A DNA stretch of 35,657 nucleotides from contig CBDUQI010000037.1 of the NCBI GenBank assembly GCA_965369325.1, positions 1-35,657 on the forward strand, given 5' to 3'. Made by a program: the position numbers and the translations under genes. This DNA comes from CBDUQI01 sp965369325. Lineage in GTDB: Bacteria > Pseudomonadota > Gammaproteobacteria > Steroidobacterales > JBCBZW01. Positions 1 to 9,400 of this stretch are shown here, piece after piece (positions within the stretch are counted from its first letter, which is position 1; every line of letters starts with the position of its first letter). Below the pieces are notes generated by a model. That model worked only from the letters and a program-made list of their open reading frames with translations, ran no database searches and was not told where the DNA came from.

Positions 1-108
1 TGCTCCAGGAACATATTTCGACACCCATGGATCCGCGACTTCGAGTTCGAGCCGGCGGCAACGTCCGCCTGTGGATGGCGCTGGCGAGCGCCGGGGTTAT
101 CCCCGTAA
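1..108 (+). CDS. possible C-terminal end of an upstream gene (partial)
   Basis: Frame 1 is open from the window edge and stops with TAA at 106-108. The encoded ~35 residues are rich in W and R and match no family I know. The reason to list it is the join: the TAA overlaps the AAAGG ribosome-binding site (107-111) of the next gene, whose ATG is at 117. This is a typical translational-coupling layout. The frame that holds the next gene is also open to the left edge and has similar third-position GC (about three quarters in both), so composition does not decide between them. It may be a chance open frame. Confidence 0.25.
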   Translation, partial: CSRNIFRHPWIRDFEFEPAATSACGWRWRAPGLSP

Positions 109-116
109 AGGTGGCG

Positions 117-2483
117 ATGCAACTTGCCACAGCACGAGCGATGAAGCTGGCGCTGGCACTGACAATGACGCTGGTGCTCTGCGCCTGCGCGCGAGATGCC
201 GAGCCGACGACGCCGATCGCATTCCCGAGCGAAGCGTCCGGCCAGATCCAGATCACCTACCCGCTCGACGAGAGCCTGTTCCCGCCCGAGATCGCCGCTC
301 CCACCTTCGTTTGGGACGATAAAACCGAGGGAGTGCAGCAGTGGACAGTACTCTTGCGCTTTGGCATGCCGGACGAGGTTCTCCGTTTCACGGCGACGCA
401 ACCTCAGTGGCGGCCGTCAAACGCCGATTGGGCGCAGATTAAACGCCGGTCCGAGGCACATGACGCGCAGGTGGCTATCGTTGGCCTCGACGCCAGTGCG
501 AGTGCGGCCTCTGCCGCCAGCATCCGTATCCGCACGTCCACGGATCCGGTGACCGACTCGATCTTTTATCGCGAAGTGCCGCTGCCGTTCATCGATGCCG
601 TGCAGGACCCATCGCGCATCCGCTGGCGCTTCGGCCCCGTTGACGCCGAACACCAGCCGCCGGTCGTGCTCGAGAACCTGCCGGTCTGTGGCAACTGTCA
701 CTCGTTTTCCAGCAACGGCAGCGTGCTAGGGCTAGATGTTGACTACGGCAACGACAAGGGCGGCTACGCGATTCTCCCCGTCTCACAGCAGATGGCGCTC
801 AACGATGAGAAGATCATCAGCTGGAGCGACTTTAAGAAGGATGACGGTGAGGCCACCTTCGGGCTGCTGTCCCAGGTCTCACCCGACGGGCGCTACGTGA
901 TCAGCACCGTCAAAGATCGTGCGGTATTCGTGGCCACCCCGGAGATCGCCTTCTCCCAGCTGTTCTTCCCCATCAAGGGCATCCTGGTGGTCTACGACAC
1001 GGTCACCGGCACTTACGCGCCGCTGCCGGGCGCTGATGATCCCGCATACGTCCAGAGCAATCCGACCTGGAGCCCGGACGGCAAGTCGGTGGTGTTCGCC
1101 CGCAGCAAGGTCTATCAAAGCGAAGCAATCGACAAAGCAACCACGCTTCTGCTGAACGAGCACGACGTGCCCGAGTTCATCGAAGACAAAGAACCGTTCA
1201 AGTACGATTTATACCGGGTGCCGTTTAACGAAGGCCGCGGTGGCGCGCCGCAACCCATCGCAGGCGCTTCGCACAACGGGATGAGTAACTTCTTCGCCAA
1301 GTTCTCACCTGACGGCAAGTGGATCGTCTTCTGCAAAGCCGAGAACTACATGCTGCTGATGCCAGACAGCGAGCTACATATTATTCCGGCCGAAGGTGGC
1401 GAGGCCCGGCGCCTGCGTGCGAATACGCCACTAATGAACTCATGGCACAGCTTCTCCTCAAACGGACGCTGGCTGGTGTTCTCATCCAAGGCCTATACAC
1501 CCTACACCCAGCTGTTCCTCACCCATCTCGACGAGGACGGCCGCTCCACGCCACCGGTGGTGCTTGATCGGTTCACGTCAAGCGACCGTGCAGCCAACAT
1601 TCCGGAATTCGTTCCCCTGCCCGCCGACTCAATTGTGCAGATCAAGGAACAGTTCCTCGACGCCTATTCGTTCCTACGCGCCGGCATGGCCAACGAACGC
1701 ACCGGCAACTACCCCGGTGCCGTGCGCGCCTACAAGCGGGGTCTCGCGGTCGCGCCCGAGAACGTCGAGCTGCTAAACGCACTCGGTTTCTCTTTGTTCC
1801 AGCAGGGCAACAGTAAGGATGCCGTGGTGGCGCTGGAAAAGGCGCTTAACGCAGACCCTAAGCACGCAAAGGCTCACAACAATATGGCGCTCGCCTCAAT
1901 CGACATTGGCGAACTTGAACTGGCCGAAGCCCACTACCGTGAATCACTGGCAATCGAGCCTCACCCGGCAATCTACAACGATCTCGGTTTTGTGCTCGAA
2001 CGTCAGGGACTTCCCGATGAGGCCGCGGAGCAGTATCGCAAGTCGCTGGAGCTGGACCCCGAGTCCGCGCCGGCGCACTACAATCTGGCCGCCGCGCTCG
2101 CCCGAGGCGGCAACTTCGCGCAGGCCGAGCCCCACTTCCATGCGGCGCTGAAGCAAAATCCGAGCTCGCAAGCGTACACCGGACTCGGGTTCGTCCAGTG
2201 GCAGCAGGCACGCGCGGACGAAGCTATTGCCAGTCTGCAAAGCGCGATCACTGCAGACCCGAGCAACGCCGCGGCTTACGATCATCTCGGAAAGATTTTC
2301 ATCCAGCAAGAAAAACTAGAGGACGCCGCATCCACCTATCGTCGCCTCACCGCTAGCCTGCCCAGCGCAGCCGCACACCAAGCCTTGGCCGAGGTGCTGA
2401 CGCGCCTCGGGCACACCGAGGAGGCAAGCAAACAGCTGGCGAAAGCGAAAACGTTGGAGCAGGAAGGCGGCACACGGCAGTAA
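117..2483 (+). CDS. lipoprotein with CxxCH motif, PD40 beta-propeller and TPR repeats
   Basis: I place the start at ATG 117, where AAAGG lies 5 nt upstream. An ATG at 27 in the same frame has no such site and would bury the signal peptide. The N-terminus has a hydrophobic run ending in LCAC, a plausible lipobox, so the mature protein is probably lipid-anchored and periplasmic. Domains in order: a beta-rich region with a CGNCH heme-type motif at residues 191-195; WD40-like PD40 blades (SPDGRYV, SPDGKSVVF, SPDGKWIVF, SSNGRWLVF) to about residue 490; then roughly seven TPR units to the C-terminus. PD40 blades are shared with TolB-like propellers and TPRs usually bind protein partners. No catalytic site is evident. 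Whether heme is attached is not proven: it is a single CxxCH with no clear cytochrome c fold around it. It converges on the DUF2855 gene, 39 bp away. Confidence 0.8.
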   Translation: MQLATARAMKLALALTMTLVLCACARDAEPTTPIAFPSEASGQIQITYPLDESLFPPEIAAPTFVWDDKTEGVQQWTVLLRFGMPDEVLRFTATQPQWRPSNADWAQIKRRSEAHDAQVAIVGLDASASAASAASIRIRTSTDPVTDSIFYREVPLPFIDAVQDPSRIRWRFGPVDAEHQPPVVLENLPVCGNCHSFSSNGSVLGLDVDYGNDKGGYAILPVSQQMALNDEKIISWSDFKKDDGEATFGLLSQVSPDGRYVISTVKDRAVFVATPEIAFSQLFFPIKGILVVYDTVTGTYAPLPGADDPAYVQSNPTWSPDGKSVVFARSKVYQSEAIDKATTLLLNEHDVPEFIEDKEPFKYDLYRVPFNEGRGGAPQPIAGASHNGMSNFFAKFSPDGKWIVFCKAENYMLLMPDSELHIIPAEGGEARRLRANTPLMNSWHSFSSNGRWLVFSSKAYTPYTQLFLTHLDEDGRSTPPVVLDRFTSSDRAANIPEFVPLPADSIVQIKEQFLDAYSFLRAGMANERTGNYPGAVRAYKRGLAVAPENVELLNALGFSLFQQGNSKDAVVALEKALNADPKHAKAHNNMALASIDIGELELAEAHYRESLAIEPHPAIYNDLGFVLERQGLPDEAAEQYRKSLELDPESAPAHYNLAAALARGGNFAQAEPHFHAALKQNPSSQAYTGLGFVQWQQARADEAIASLQSAITADPSNAAAYDHLGKIFIQQEKLEDAASTYRRLTASLPSAAAHQALAEVLTRLGHTEEASKQLAKAKTLEQEGGTRQ

Positions 2484-2522
2484 GTACCACCCGATCACCC
2501 CGGGCGCGACTGCACAGTAGCC

Positions 2523-3620
2523 TCACTTCTCGTAGATTGACATTACCTGACCACTCGCCGGATCGGACTGCCCCGCAAGTACCTTCTGATAAATGCGGGC
2601 GACCGCCTCCGGGCCATAGTTACGCTCGACCTTCAGCCATCCATCGCTGAACGTGCGGAACGCCACGTAGGCCATGCCCAAACGCTGCATGAGTGCATTC
2701 GCGCCAAGCTCCGCGCTGCGCGTCTTGACGTGCGCCGGCGCGAAAAAGAACGCCGGCGTGGCGCCGGGTAGCCCCTCAACCGGGCCTGCGTCCTGGACGT
2801 GGGTCGCCCCAATGCGGCAGGAGTGTTTCATCTTGTCGCAATAGTGATGATGCAACTCGCTGATCACTTTCGCACTGCCAGCCATATCAACCATCACCAC
2901 CGGCTGAGTCGCATCAAGACTGGCCACATCGGCATAGGTCACCACTTTGTCGTAGCACCCAAGGCTTTCGCAGAAGGCAACGTTACCCGGCGAGGTGATG
3001 CCGATGCTGGTCAGCTTATTGCGCTGTCGCACGCTATAGCCCAGCGCAATGCTGGTCTTGCTGGACGCGCTGGTAATGAGACAAGCCTCGGCACCAAACA
3101 GGTCGTTTACCTGGAGGAAATCTTCAACCAACCAGGATGTCATGAACAACCCACGCAGAAGACTGTCTTGGTCTTCATAAGATTTTTGGTAGATCGGGTT
3201 TGCCGACGCACGATCGAACTGGGCATAAACCGGTGCATACTGCGCCCGATGGGCGGACACATCGGCAAAACGCGCGGCGCTCACATTGCCCGCCTGAATC
3301 TTCAGATGCGTTGAATACGGAAACCATCCCCACACCCGCTCACCCACCGGGACATCCGAATGTGCCGAGGCAATAACCTCACCCCAGCCCATCGCTGGAA
3401 TCCGGCCCCACCCCGCTTCAGCCGGAAAGAACCCCCAGTACCCCAGGCTGTCGCCGGTCGCTGCGTAGGAAATGTTGTTTGCCGTAAGCGCCAAGCGATC
3501 AACGCTAAACAGTACCTCGTTCTCGGCGAGATCCGAGCGCAGTATATGGGTGGCCAGTCGCGTTTCACGCCAGTTGTCCTTGCGCACCTCAAACGTACTG
3601 ATCGTGATATTGTCTGTCAT
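2523..3620 (-). CDS. DUF2855 family protein (MDR-like oxidoreductase fold)
   Basis: This 365-residue protein matches the DUF2855 family in its N-terminal pattern (VDRLALTANNISYAATGD), the GYWGFFP segment, and the GERVWGWFPYS segment that resembles the GroES-like part of zinc-independent medium-chain dehydrogenases. A degenerate nucleotide-binding region follows near residues 175-250 (LITSASSKTSIALGY, then VVMVDMAGS). The catalytic activity of the family is unknown to me; an NAD(P)-dependent reductase role is inference from fold. The ATG at 3620 is preceded by AGGA with 6 nt spacing. It lies 25 bp downstream of the DsbA/kappa-GST-like gene on the same strand, so the two are probably one transcript. 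Both relate to redox or detoxification folds. Confidence 0.8.
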   Translation of the reverse strand: MTDNITISTFEVRKDNWRETRLATHILRSDLAENEVLFSVDRLALTANNISYAATGDSLGYWGFFPAEAGWGRIPAMGWGEVIASAHSDVPVGERVWGWFPYSTHLKIQAGNVSAARFADVSAHRAQYAPVYAQFDRASANPIYQKSYEDQDSLLRGLFMTSWLVEDFLQVNDLFGAEACLITSASSKTSIALGYSVRQRNKLTSIGITSPGNVAFCESLGCYDKVVTYADVASLDATQPVVMVDMAGSAKVISELHHHYCDKMKHSCRIGATHVQDAGPVEGLPGATPAFFFAPAHVKTRSAELGANALMQRLGMAYVAFRTFSDGWLKVERNYGPEAVARIYQKVLAGQSDPASGQVMSIYEK

Positions 3621-3645
3621 TGTGTTTCCTGCTCCGTGGTTGTTG

Positions 3646-4974
3646 TCATCCTAACGCTCGCTGAATTTCCTTGGCTATCAGCCACAGCCTGTCCTGGCCC
3701 CACAGCGCCAGGATCTGCTCACCGTTGTGCGCGAGCAACCGAAAGCTCGGCACACCCCAAAGCCCTGACTCGTAGAGCGCCTGGCGGTTAGTTTCCAGTT
3801 CCGCTTCCCACCCTGGCTGGCCCACGATACTCTGCGCCTGCTGCCAACGCAGCCCCGCTGATTCGACAACCGCCCTCAGCCCCTTGTCGTTGTTGGTATT
3901 GATGCCCTGGGCAAACGCACCGCGCAGGAAACTGGAGAGCAGCGCCACCTCTTTGCCCTGCTCACGCGCCCACGCATACAACGAATAACAGCGCCGGGCA
4001 GGATCGCCTATAGGATCGCGAAAATTACCATAGGCGACACCGGCGGCACGCGCTTCGCGAGCCGCATCAGCAAAAATGTACAGGCCCTTCTCGCGGGTCG
4101 CAGGCACGCCTCGCATCACCATCGGCAGCACCGGCCGCACGCGCAGCCTTACGCCCGTGTCCTGCGCGAGTTTTACCGCGCGGTCAAAGCTGATCGCCGT
4201 GTACGGGCTGCGCAATGATGGAAATATCTCTAACGTGAGGCGGCCATCGTCACGGCGCGTGCCGACCTCAATATTGGGGCGAGGTGCAATCATCGGCCGC
4301 CCAGGTTGACGGTCCGCGCCGAGCTCTGCGAGTCGCCGCTCCAGGTGAAACAACCGATCCACGCCCCAGTACCACTCCCCGCCATAGTAAAACATGGCGC
4401 CGGAGTAGTGCTTAAGGCGCTGTCGGCGATCGTCCCCCGCACTGACCCGAGCGCTAAGCGTCTCATCCGTCTCTCGCCCGTAACGCTCAGCCAGCGCATT
4501 AAGCGCATCGCCGTCATTCGCCCACAGTGCCTGCCCCACATCGCCAGCGCGCTCGATGAATTGATCAGCACTCTGCTTGGCAAGAATCGCTCCTGCAAGT
4601 TTCAGTTGCGAAACGGATGGCGCATCACCGTGCGCGGGAAACTGCAGGCGGTAGTACGGCGCGATACGAATGGCGTCGGATCGGGAGAGCGCGGCGAGCA
4701 ACCCAGGTTCCGCAGCGTTACCGCCCTGTGGACCGCTCACCAGATGAACAACCAATCGTATGTCGTCGTACCGTTGGATAAATGGTTGTAGAACTTGTGC
4801 CGCCAGATGACTGTAACCATCGTCGACCTGGTGGAAATACTCCACCACATGCGGCTGCCCTGACTTAACCCGGTTTCGTTCGTATTGGGTGCGTTTTTTA
4901 CTCAACCGTTTGGGGTCGGCTAACCGGCTTGCGACCCTGGACATCACCCAGCGAAGCACAGGGTTCGGATCCAT
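3646..4974 (-). CDS. tandem DsbA/kappa-GST-like (HCCA isomerase-type) protein
   Basis: I chose the ATG at 4974 because AGGGAGG lies 10 nt upstream; a GTG at 5013 in frame has no such site. The product is 442 residues. The C-terminal half (about 240-442) has the DSBA-like thioredoxin fold of 2-hydroxychromene-2-carboxylate isomerase and kappa-class GSTs. It opens with FPSLRSPYTAI, where a Ser replaces the Cys pair of true DsbA, and ends with the GVPSF cis-proline motif. The N-terminal half (about 45-215) looks like a second, diverged copy, starting EYFHQVDDGYSHLA. No CxxC is seen, so it is probably not a disulfide oxidase. There is no signal peptide, so cytosolic. A glutathione-dependent isomerase or transferase role is inferred from family. 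It is first in a likely two-gene operon with the DUF2855 gene. Confidence 0.75.
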   Translation of the reverse strand: MDPNPVLRWVMSRVASRLADPKRLSKKRTQYERNRVKSGQPHVVEYFHQVDDGYSHLAAQVLQPFIQRYDDIRLVVHLVSGPQGGNAAEPGLLAALSRSDAIRIAPYYRLQFPAHGDAPSVSQLKLAGAILAKQSADQFIERAGDVGQALWANDGDALNALAERYGRETDETLSARVSAGDDRRQRLKHYSGAMFYYGGEWYWGVDRLFHLERRLAELGADRQPGRPMIAPRPNIEVGTRRDDGRLTLEIFPSLRSPYTAISFDRAVKLAQDTGVRLRVRPVLPMVMRGVPATREKGLYIFADAAREARAAGVAYGNFRDPIGDPARRCYSLYAWAREQGKEVALLSSFLRGAFAQGINTNNDKGLRAVVESAGLRWQQAQSIVGQPGWEAELETNRQALYESGLWGVPSFRLLAHNGEQILALWGQDRLWLIAKEIQRALG

Positions 4975-5420
4975 CGTCGCGATGCCTCCCTGCTTCAGAG
5001 CCTGATCGCTCACTGCCGACGCGCACCCGCGCTTAGCATGCGCCGCATGCCCTGGACGATTGAATAATTTTCCGACACATCCTTAATCTACCGAATTCCC
5101 TGATGCTTGACGGAACTGGCTCTGGCAGTGCGACCGATTCGCCATCTTCGCACACTGCATCTGAACATGCCTCATTGATTGGCGCCGCGCTAGGTCTGGG
5201 TCATCACCCACTCTGAATCTTGCTATGCTTAGACCATCATTCCGAAGCCGCCTGTCACCCGGTCCGAGTAGCGTACCAAACAATGGCGAAGGCTCGGGGT
5301 CGGAACAAGTATCACAACAGCGGTAGTAGGGCACTCTCGGCAAAGCGATTCTGTCGGGCCATACCGTTGTACCCTGTCAACTGTGGTGACCGCCCGCCGG
5401 TTTCCGGCTATGCTTTCGCT
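4975..5420. other. 446-bp divergent intergenic region
   Basis: This gap separates the minus-strand DsbA-like gene from the plus-strand efflux genes. I see no convincing coding frame in it: the open frames here lack ribosome sites and family features. It holds a perfect 15-nt palindrome (5036-5050) and a short TGGGT-CATC-ACCCA inverted repeat (5197-5210). A TATGCT sequence at 5409-5414 could be a -10 box for the adaptor gene, but it would put the transcript start almost at the ATG. Confidence 0.5.
5036..5050. repeat. perfect 7-1-7 palindrome
   Basis: GCATGCG, a single C, then CGCATGC form a perfect inverted repeat. It sits 62-76 bp upstream of the ATG of the DsbA-like gene, a position suited to an operator. 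No regulator gene lies next to it, so a role is only a guess. Confidence 0.35.
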
Positions 5421-6491
5421 ATGATCAACAAATGGACACTCGCCATCGTGGCGGTATTGATGCTCTCCAGTGCCGATGCGCAGACCCTGCGACCGCCCGT
5501 GGTCGTCGACATCGTCGACACCGGCGCCGTGGTCGAAGACATCGCGATTACCGGCACCGTGACAGCGCGGCAGTTCGCCAACATCTCGGCGGCCGTCGCC
5601 GGCCAGGTCACCCGCGTGCTGGTGGATGCCGGGGACCGCGTTGAGGCCGGCGCTGAACTAGTACAACTCGACGCGCAAATCGCCACACTGGAACTACAAA
5701 GTGCGCAGGCCACCGTCGCGCAGGGTGAGGCCGAACTGGCCGATACCCGCCGCCGCCTGGCCGACGCGCGCACGTTGCAGGCGCGTAACTCCATCTCGTC
5801 CAACCAGGTGGCGTCCGTTGCCGCCGAAGTCGCGATTGGCGAGGCGAATCTGGCCCGCTTGCAGGCGGACGCCGCACGGCGGGCCGCACTGGTCAAACGC
5901 CATGTGGTACACGCCCCGTTTGCCGGTGTTGTGGTCAGCAAGCTGACCGACGCTGGCGCCTGGGTAAATCCAGGTGCCAGTGTAATCGAACTGGCAGCCA
6001 CCCAGCGACTGCGGCTGGACTTCCAGGCTCCGCAGGAGTACCTGACGCGGATCGACGACCAAGCCGCCCTTCTGCTGCGCAACAGTGAAGCGCAGCTAGC
6101 ACCGCTAACAATTGAGACGGTGGTGTCGGTCGCGGACCGAACAACGCGGACGTTTCTGATTCGCGCCAGTGCGCCGGATGACGCATGGGCGCCGGGCATG
6201 TCCGTGAACGCGGTACTGCGACTGGGGGCCGGGCGCAGCAGTATGCGAATTTCGCGTGATGCGCTGGTGCGCTACCCGGACGGACGCACGACCGTGTGGG
6301 TGGTCGAAGGCCCGGACGAAGGCGCGAGCGTGCACGAGGCGCAGGTGCAAACCGGCATCGCCTCGCAGGGGCAAGTGGAAATTCTCAGCGGTCTGAGCCC
6401 GGGCCAGAAGATTGTCGTGCGCGGCAACGAAGCACTGCAGGAAGGCCAGCAAGTGAGCATCATGATCGGGCGCAGCAAGCAGGTACCCTAG
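5421..6491 (+). CDS. RND efflux periplasmic adaptor (membrane fusion protein)
   Basis: The 356-residue product starts at ATG 5421, which gives a clean signal peptide (MINKWTLAIVAVLMLSSADA, then QTL). An in-frame ATG at 5220 would hide it. Features of the HlyD/AcrA class are a biotinyl-lipoyl-like half (AAVAGQVTRVLVDAGDRVEAG), an alpha-hairpin with coiled-coil character (residues ~75-135), the returning half-motif (VHAPFAGVVVSKLTDAGAWVN), then beta-barrel and membrane-proximal domains ending VVRGNEALQEGQQVSI. It links the inner-membrane pump to an outer-membrane channel in the periplasm. Its stop codon directly abuts the ATG of the permease, so the two are co-translated. No outer-membrane TolC-type gene is nearby. 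No strong ribosome site is visible before the ATG. Confidence 0.85.
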   Translation: MINKWTLAIVAVLMLSSADAQTLRPPVVVDIVDTGAVVEDIAITGTVTARQFANISAAVAGQVTRVLVDAGDRVEAGAELVQLDAQIATLELQSAQATVAQGEAELADTRRRLADARTLQARNSISSNQVASVAAEVAIGEANLARLQADAARRAALVKRHVVHAPFAGVVVSKLTDAGAWVNPGASVIELAATQRLRLDFQAPQEYLTRIDDQAALLLRNSEAQLAPLTIETVVSVADRTTRTFLIRASAPDDAWAPGMSVNAVLRLGAGRSSMRISRDALVRYPDGRTTVWVVEGPDEGASVHEAQVQTGIASQGQVEILSGLSPGQKIVVRGNEALQEGQQVSIMIGRSKQVP

Positions 6492-9400
6492 ATGTTCGAG
6501 AATATCGTCAAGCGAGGCACGTTGCTCACGGTAGTGGTGCTGATGGTGGTAGTGCTCGGCGTGGTCGCCGCCACCCGCGTCCCAGTGCAGATGATTCCCG
6601 ATCTGGAAGTACGCACCGTGACGGTGGAGACACGCTGGCCCGGCGCGACGCCACAGGATGTGGAGAAAGAGATTCTGATCGAGCAGGAGGAGTATCTGCG
6701 CTCTATCCCAAACCTGCAGCGTATCACCGCCACGGCCTCCTCTGGTCGGGCTCAGATCGAGATGGAATTCCCGTTCGGCATTGACGTTACCCAGACGCTG
6801 ATCCGCGTGAGCAACGCGCTGACGCAAGTGCCCTCCTACCCACTCAATGTAGACGAGCCACGCGTATTTGCCACCTCGTTTTCCAGCAACTCATTTATGT
6901 TCTTCGGCATTTATCCTTTGCCGGACAACCCGCGCGGACTGGACATGGACCTGATGCGCGATTTCATCGTCGACAACGTACGCAGCCGTCTATCCAACGT
7001 GCCAGGTGTGTCTGAGATAGGCGTTGGCGGCGGTGCCGAACGGCAGATTCAGATTCTCCTCGACCCGGCACGACTGGCCGAGCGCGGACTTTCCGTCACG
7101 CAGGTACGCGATGCGGTCCGTGCGCGCAACCGGGACGTGTCCGGCGGGCAGGTGGAGAGCGGCAAGCGACGGTATCTGCTTCGCACCATCGGGCGCTTCG
7201 ACAGCCTGGAAGCGCTGGGTGAGAGCATTGTGGCTCGCCGCGGTGACAGCATTATTCGACTGCGTGATGTAGCTGAGATAGGCCTGGATCATTCGGAGAT
7301 TTCCCGCCTTTCCTGGATCAACAATTCGCCTGGGCTCATGTTGACTGTACGCCGCGAGGCCGGCTCCAACGTCATTGCGATCAAGGAGGCCATGTTGCGG
7401 GAGGTGGCCGCGGTTAACCGCGAGGTGTTGGAGCCCGCCGGCATGCGCATGACGCTCACCGCCGACGATGTCGTCTACGTGAAGGCCTCGCTACGAAACG
7501 TTTGGACCAACCTGATACTGGGCGCGTTGCTGGCTACCATCGTCATGCTGGTGTTTCTTCGCGCCTTGGCCCCAACGCTTGTTGGCGTGGTCGGCATCCC
7601 CATTTGCACCATTGCGGCATTTATCGGTCTGCTACTGACAGGGCGCACAATCAATGTGATCTCACTCGCCGGCGTCGCCTTCGCAATTGGCATGACACTG
7701 GACAACAGCATCGTGGTGCTGGAGAGCATTGAATTGCAACGTCGGCGCGGACTGGCGCGCGTACAGGCGGCGGTGGAAGGGGTCCGGAATGTATGGCCAG
7801 CGGTACTGGCGTCCACCGCCACGACCGTGCTGGTGTTTCTGCCAGTGCTGTTCATCGTGCAGGAGGCTGGCCAGCTCTACTCAGATGTCGCAGTGGCAAT
7901 CTCCGCCTCCATCCTAGCCTCAATGCTAGTGGCAATCACCGTCGTGCCCACGGCCAGTGCTCACCTGGCATTCGGCCACCCCCGCCAACGCTCCGACGGC
8001 AGGCGATGGCGCCGGCGCGTGTTGCAGTGGATCGACCACCTCATCGCAACACCCAAACGGCGCACCCTCACGATTGCTGCGGCACTGATCGCGGGCGCGG
8101 CCATTATCCTCACACTCACACCGCCGGCCGAATACCTGCCTGAGGGCGAGGAGCCGAAAGTGTTTGCGCGCGTGAGTGCCCCGCCTGGCTACAACTTGGC
8201 CACCATGCTGGAGATTGCAAACGAGCTGCGGGCGCAACTGGCGCCGCGCCTGAACGCGGAGCCCGCGCAGTTCGATCGGAACAGCGGCGATGTGCCGCCA
8301 TTGCGGTATGCGATCATCTGGGCGACTGCCGAGGGCATTACCATCATCAGCGAGCCGACCGACCCGGCCATGATTAATCCTCTGATGAAAGCGCTGGACC
8401 GCCTGTTCGAAGGCTATCCGGGCATGCGTTCGTTCTCCGCGCGCGGGTCCATTATCAGCAGTAACAATGGCGGCACCCGCAGCGTCAGCCTGGACATCTC
8501 CGGACCCAACCTGGAGCTCATTTATCAAGCCGCGCTAAATACCTACCGGCGTACACAGGAGGTGTTCGAACGTCCCCGTATCCAAAGCAACCCGCGCACG
8601 CTTACCTTGGCGCAACCGTTGGTGGAAGTGCGACCAGACTGGGTGCGCGCCGCGGAGTTGGGGCTGGATGCAAGCGACGTGGGTTTTACCGTGGCAGCAA
8701 TGACCAACGGTGCGTTTATCGATGAGTTTTTTCTGGATGACGACAAAATCGACATCTACCTGTACAGCGGTTCAGGGCCCGACGCGTCGTTAGACAGTCT
8801 GGACGGGTTGCTGATTTACTCCAGCGCCGGCGTCGCGGTACCGCTATCGACACTGGCAACGCTGCACGAAACGGTGGACACCAGTTCGGTGCGTCGGGTA
8901 AACGGGCGCCGCACCGTCACCCTGAACATCATTCCACCGCGCGAAGTCGCGTTGGAGACAGGTGTGCAGATCGTGCGACGCGACGTTGTGGAGCATCTGC
9001 GCAGCACCGGCGGGATTACCTCCGATATCGCCGTCAACATCTCAGGCGCAGCGGATCAACTGCAAGCCACGCGCGAGGCACTCACGTCCAACTTCGCCAT
9101 TGCGCTGATCATCGTATACCTACTGCTGGTGTCGATATTTACCCACTGGGGCTACCCGCTGCTGATCATGGCGACTCTGCCGCTGGGCATCGCAGGCGGG
9201 CTGGTCGGTTTGTGGATGCTGAACGCGCTCGGCGGACTGCTTCCCATACTGGGCATGCCCGCGGTATCACAACCGTTCGACATGATCTCGATGCTCGGCT
9301 TTTTAATCTTGATGGGCACGGTGGTGAACAACCCAATCCTGATCGTACACCGCGCGGTCGAAAACGCTCAGGCAGGCATGGTGGCGCTGGCGGCCGTTCG

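Noticed and set aside
5408..6199. Long minus-strand open frame (263 codons) across the adaptor gene
   Set aside because: It is antisense to a well-supported HlyD/AcrA-family gene, is rich in Ala/Ser/Arg/Thr as expected for the antisense of GC-rich coding DNA, and has no family features.
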